From: Pseudomonadota bacterium | GTDB taxonomy: Bacteria; Desulfobacterota; Desulfobacteria; Desulfobacterales; RPRI01 | NCBI GenBank assembly: GCA_018819005.1 | Contig: JAHJQU010000328.1 | Location: 1 to 7,855, forward strand | Reading direction: 5' to 3' | Length of the DNA stretch: 7,855 nucleotides | Shown here: piece by piece, positions 5,851 through 7,855 of the stretch | How the letters are laid out: every line of letters starts with the position of its first letter | Numbering within the stretch: the first letter of the stretch is position 1 | Program-made: the position numbers and the translations under genes | Notes under the pieces: model-generated | What the model was told of the DNA's origin: nothing | The model's input: only the letters and a program-made list of their open reading frames with translations | The model's database searches: none

Positions 5851-6822
5851 TTAAACCAATCTGTATTTCTGGATGCCTGGATTATTCTTTTCTTTGGTTA
5901 AAAGCTGCTTTTCCTCAAGAAATCTTAAATGTGAAATGGCCTCTCCAGTCGCAAACCATTTTTGCGCAACCGGGAAATCATTCCACGAATCGAACTTGAT
6001 ATCCCATGTCATAAAGGATGCAACCTCGAAGGCGCTTCCTGATCCCTTTTTTAAAATAACAAGTATCTCTTCAGCTCTTTTTTCATGATGCCTTTTTAAT
6101 TCATCAATTCTATCCTTGTGTTCCTTAAAAAGCCTCCTGTGGCCCGGAAGCACAAGATCGACATCAAGTTTACGTACCTTGTCGAGACTTGAAAGATACT
6201 TTTCGAGAGGATTTTCCTTATCTGACCAGCACTGAATATTCGGAGTTATATCGGACAGGATATGATCCCCTGCTATCAGGATTTTTTTGCCGGCCTCATA
6301 AAGGCAAATATGTCCCAGGGTGTGACCCGGAGTTTCAACACATTCAAAACAGTAATTGCCATAAGTAATTGTTTCCCCGTCTTCAAGAACACTCATATCC
6401 GGCATCCAGTCCGAACCATATTTATATCCGGGATGCTGGTGAAGGGCGGTTCTTAATTCGTTTTCCGGAAAACCGTTTTTTCCGGCATACTCAATCATCG
6501 GCTCGAATCCTTCCCATGATTCTATGATCTCCTTATCCGGCCTGCTGAAGTATATTTTGCTTGTTTCAGCAGCAAGCTTGGAAATAAGCCCGAAATGGTC
6601 TGCATGAAGATGCGTTATGAAAAAATCGCAATCCGCGAGATCCACATTTATTTCCTTCAGGCCGTTATTCATCGCGTCAAGGCACTCTTTACGGTTAAAA
6701 CCCGTGTCTATAATGAGGTTTCTGTCATCTGATTTTACAACATAAGAATTGAGGTATTTTAACGGGCTTTCCGGAAGCGGGATTTTTATCCGGTAAAGGC
6801 CGGGGAATATTTCTTCAGTCAT
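5851..6822 (-). CDS. Metallo-beta-lactamase-fold hydrolase with C-terminal winged-helix-like tail
   Basis: A 323-residue soluble enzyme with a full set of metallo-beta-lactamase metal ligands: H71-x-H73-x-D75-H76 ('THLHADH'), H167 in 'TPGHTLGH', D186 in 'AGDH' and H228 in 'LPGH'. It should therefore bind two metal ions, usually zinc, and hydrolyse a small substrate. The segment after about residue 240 ('HHEKRAEEIL', then 'AISHLRFLEEKQLLTKE') looks like the winged-helix tail of LACTB2-like MBL proteins. No signal peptide is seen, so it is cytoplasmic. ATG 6822 overlaps the upstream stop (ATGA), and AAAGGAA (6831-6837) lies 8 nt upstream. The neighbouring DUF35 protein hints at acyl-CoA chemistry, so a thioesterase-like role is possible, but the substrate cannot be read from the sequence. 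It is the last gene of its operon. Confidence 0.9.
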   Translation of the reverse strand: MTEEIFPGLYRIKIPLPESPLKYLNSYVVKSDDRNLIIDTGFNRKECLDAMNNGLKEINVDLADCDFFITHLHADHFGLISKLAAETSKIYFSRPDKEIIESWEGFEPMIEYAGKNGFPENELRTALHQHPGYKYGSDWMPDMSVLEDGETITYGNYCFECVETPGHTLGHICLYEAGKKILIAGDHILSDITPNIQCWSDKENPLEKYLSSLDKVRKLDVDLVLPGHRRLFKEHKDRIDELKRHHEKRAEEILVILKKGSGSAFEVASFMTWDIKFDSWNDFPVAQKWFATGEAISHLRFLEEKQLLTKEKNNPGIQKYRLV

Positions 6823-7706
6823 TTATTTAATTCCTTTATTATTATGCCAGCCGAATCAAAGAGTTCAGCATTTTCAGGCCATCTATCCTTTTCAATCCAT
6901 TTGCCGGTGCGTGCTTCAAAAGAGGATGTGAAAAGGGCCTCTTTTGCAGGCAATGTGCCGCCTGCTATTATTATCTTATCATCACGGCATACGGAAAACG
7001 GATCAACAATTATCATTCCTATATCATCATAACTTATCAATTTCTTTGTTTTGAATTTGCGGCGGAATTCGCCGGCGACACCGCACACTGAGCCATCAAA
7101 AAGCCACCCGGGCAATTTGCCGTGTTTCGGTTCAATATTGTTTAAAACCTCGGCAAAACCGTCCGTTGCAATGATAACTCTAAATTTCCTGTCTTTCAGG
7201 GTGAAAGTTGAAATGCCGGGAACATTTTTACTCCTTCCGGCAAAGTTCATATCCGGAACAGTTTTAAATATTATTGAACCGTCCGAAGAATCCGCAACGA
7301 TAACCATGCTGTCTCCGCCACTTGAAATGTAGGCAGTGACTTCTTTTCTGTTTTTATAAAAAGCGACGAAACTGAAAGTGCATTTATGCGTATACTTCTG
7401 TTTGCCATATATCACTTCAATACTTTTTTTTAATTCAGAGATATCCTGTGATACATCTTGTTCAGAAAGAACTCCTGCAAGCCTTTCAAGCAGAATCCTC
7501 GAAGCCTGGGGATACCGCTCACTTCCATCAGAAACGGCAAAAATCAGGCGGGAAAAATCAAGAAGAAGGCAATCCCCGTTTCCAAATCCGCTCTCAACCT
7601 TATCGCTACCGGTTATAAGAAGAGCGCTTAAAGCACCTTTCTGCCTCACCATCCGCTTTACAGGATTTATCAACAAGAGATTATCCATATGCCTGAAATC
7701 ATTCAA
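6819..7706 (-). CDS. PP2C-like (PPM family) protein phosphatase domain protein
   Basis: A 295-residue protein with the scattered acidic motifs of PPM phosphatases: 'GNGDCLLLDFSRLIFAVSDG' region with D60-G61, D132 in 'ISSGGDSMVIVA', D182-G183 in 'VIIATDGFAEVL', and D227-D228 in 'ISYDDIGMIIVD'. These are the expected Mn/Mg ligands, so it may dephosphorylate serine or threonine. The usual DGxGG is DGSER here and overall similarity is weak, so it may be a divergent or substrate-specialised member. About 55 residues after position 240 ('IIIAGGTLPAKEALF' and onward) are not recognised as PP2C. Start: TTG 7706 gives a 4-nt overlap (TTGA) with the upstream stop, matching the coupling seen further along. 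The alternative is ATG 7688 (residue 7) with a weak CAGG close upstream. No transmembrane segment or partner kinase is visible. Confidence 0.7.
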   Translation of the reverse strand: MNDFRHMDNLLLINPVKRMVRQKGALSALLITGSDKVESGFGNGDCLLLDFSRLIFAVSDGSERYPQASRILLERLAGVLSEQDVSQDISELKKSIEVIYGKQKYTHKCTFSFVAFYKNRKEVTAYISSGGDSMVIVADSSDGSIIFKTVPDMNFAGRSKNVPGISTFTLKDRKFRVIIATDGFAEVLNNIEPKHGKLPGWLFDGSVCGVAGEFRRKFKTKKLISYDDIGMIIVDPFSVCRDDKIIIAGGTLPAKEALFTSSFEARTGKWIEKDRWPENAELFDSAGIIIKELNK

Positions 7707-7855
7707 TCAATAATCTTAAAGCAGAGAATATCTTTCACATTCCCCTTTCTTTCTTCGGAAAAAACCGGCTCAACCCTCGCCCCGATCTTTATTTTCGATT
7801 CATCTTCAATGCTGATATAGTGTTGAAAAAGAGTGTCGGCACCGTCAAAGCGTAT
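7703..7855 (-). CDS. DUF35-type OB-fold protein, C-terminal 50 residues, cut by window edge
   Basis: The reading frame is open from the window end to TGA 7703-7705. It begins 'IRFDGADTLFQHYISIED', continues 'KIKIGARVEPVF' and ends 'VKDILCFKIID'. This is the pattern of the OB-fold half of DUF35 proteins (G-x-x-V-x-P-x-F, then D-I-x-x-F). The N-terminal zinc ribbon expected in this family lies outside the window. DUF35 proteins commonly act beside thiolase-like proteins in CoA-dependent pathways, so a thiolase gene may lie just upstream. The stop overlaps the next gene's TTG start. The identification rests on a short piece but the motif is distinctive. Confidence 0.7.
   Translation of the reverse strand: MRFDGADTLFQHYISIEDESKIKIGARVEPVFSEERKGNVKDILCFKIID

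Noticed and set aside
1..7855. CRISPR array, tRNA, rRNA or complete insertion sequence.
   Set aside because: No regularly spaced identical repeats, no tRNA-like cloverleaf noticed and no transposase reading frame.

Overview
The window holds most of a minus-strand type I restriction-modification (R-M) operon (about positions 1-5690), next to the end of a second minus-strand operon (5851-7855) that looks like ordinary metabolism. Every gene I can support is on the minus strand, so transcription runs from high to low coordinates. No rRNA, tRNA, CRISPR array or complete insertion sequence was seen. The organism cannot be named from this sequence. The mid-GC coding, the DUF35-type OB-fold protein beside a metallo-beta-lactamase-fold enzyme, and a dispersed repeat that translates to 'VMPDLIRHP' would suit an environmental Gram-negative bacterium, perhaps Desulfobacterota or a related group. 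That is inference only.

Upstream operon: the last 50 codons of a DUF35/OB-fold protein (7703-7855), a PP2C-like phosphatase (6819-7706) and a metallo-beta-lactamase-fold hydrolase with a C-terminal winged-helix-like tail (5851-6822). Each stop overlaps the next start by 4 nt (TTGA, then ATGA), so the three are probably translationally coupled. A 204-bp gap follows. It has no clear terminator but carries the R-M promoter and some repeat-like sequence that may be the remains of a mobile element.

R-M operon, in transcription order: a promoter with a perfect TTGACA and a 10-bp palindrome over the -10 region; hsdM (3820-5634), whose product has an XRE-type helix-turn-helix fused to its N-terminus; an AlbA_2 (Schlafen-like) / HATPase / winged-helix protein (2474-3823) coupled to hsdM by ATGA; a 35-codon ORF running into a dispersed palindromic repeat (2364-2477); hsdS (1078-2307) with two target-recognition domains; a 41-codon remnant that starts like RhuM-family proteins (956-1081); and hsdR (929 to the window edge), with its PD-(D/E)xK nuclease and Walker A motif visible.

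How they fit together: HsdM and HsdS should form the methyltransferase, and HsdR adds cleavage and translocation. The helix-turn-helix on HsdM and the palindrome at its own promoter suggest that methylase and controller are one protein, in place of a separate C protein. hsdS is bordered on both sides by wrecked or very short ORFs that still keep ATGA overlaps, which suggests deletions or recombination around the specificity gene. The AlbA_2 protein is a candidate regulator or accessory defence factor. Its linker is built of 12-bp repeats that could vary in number without breaking the frame.
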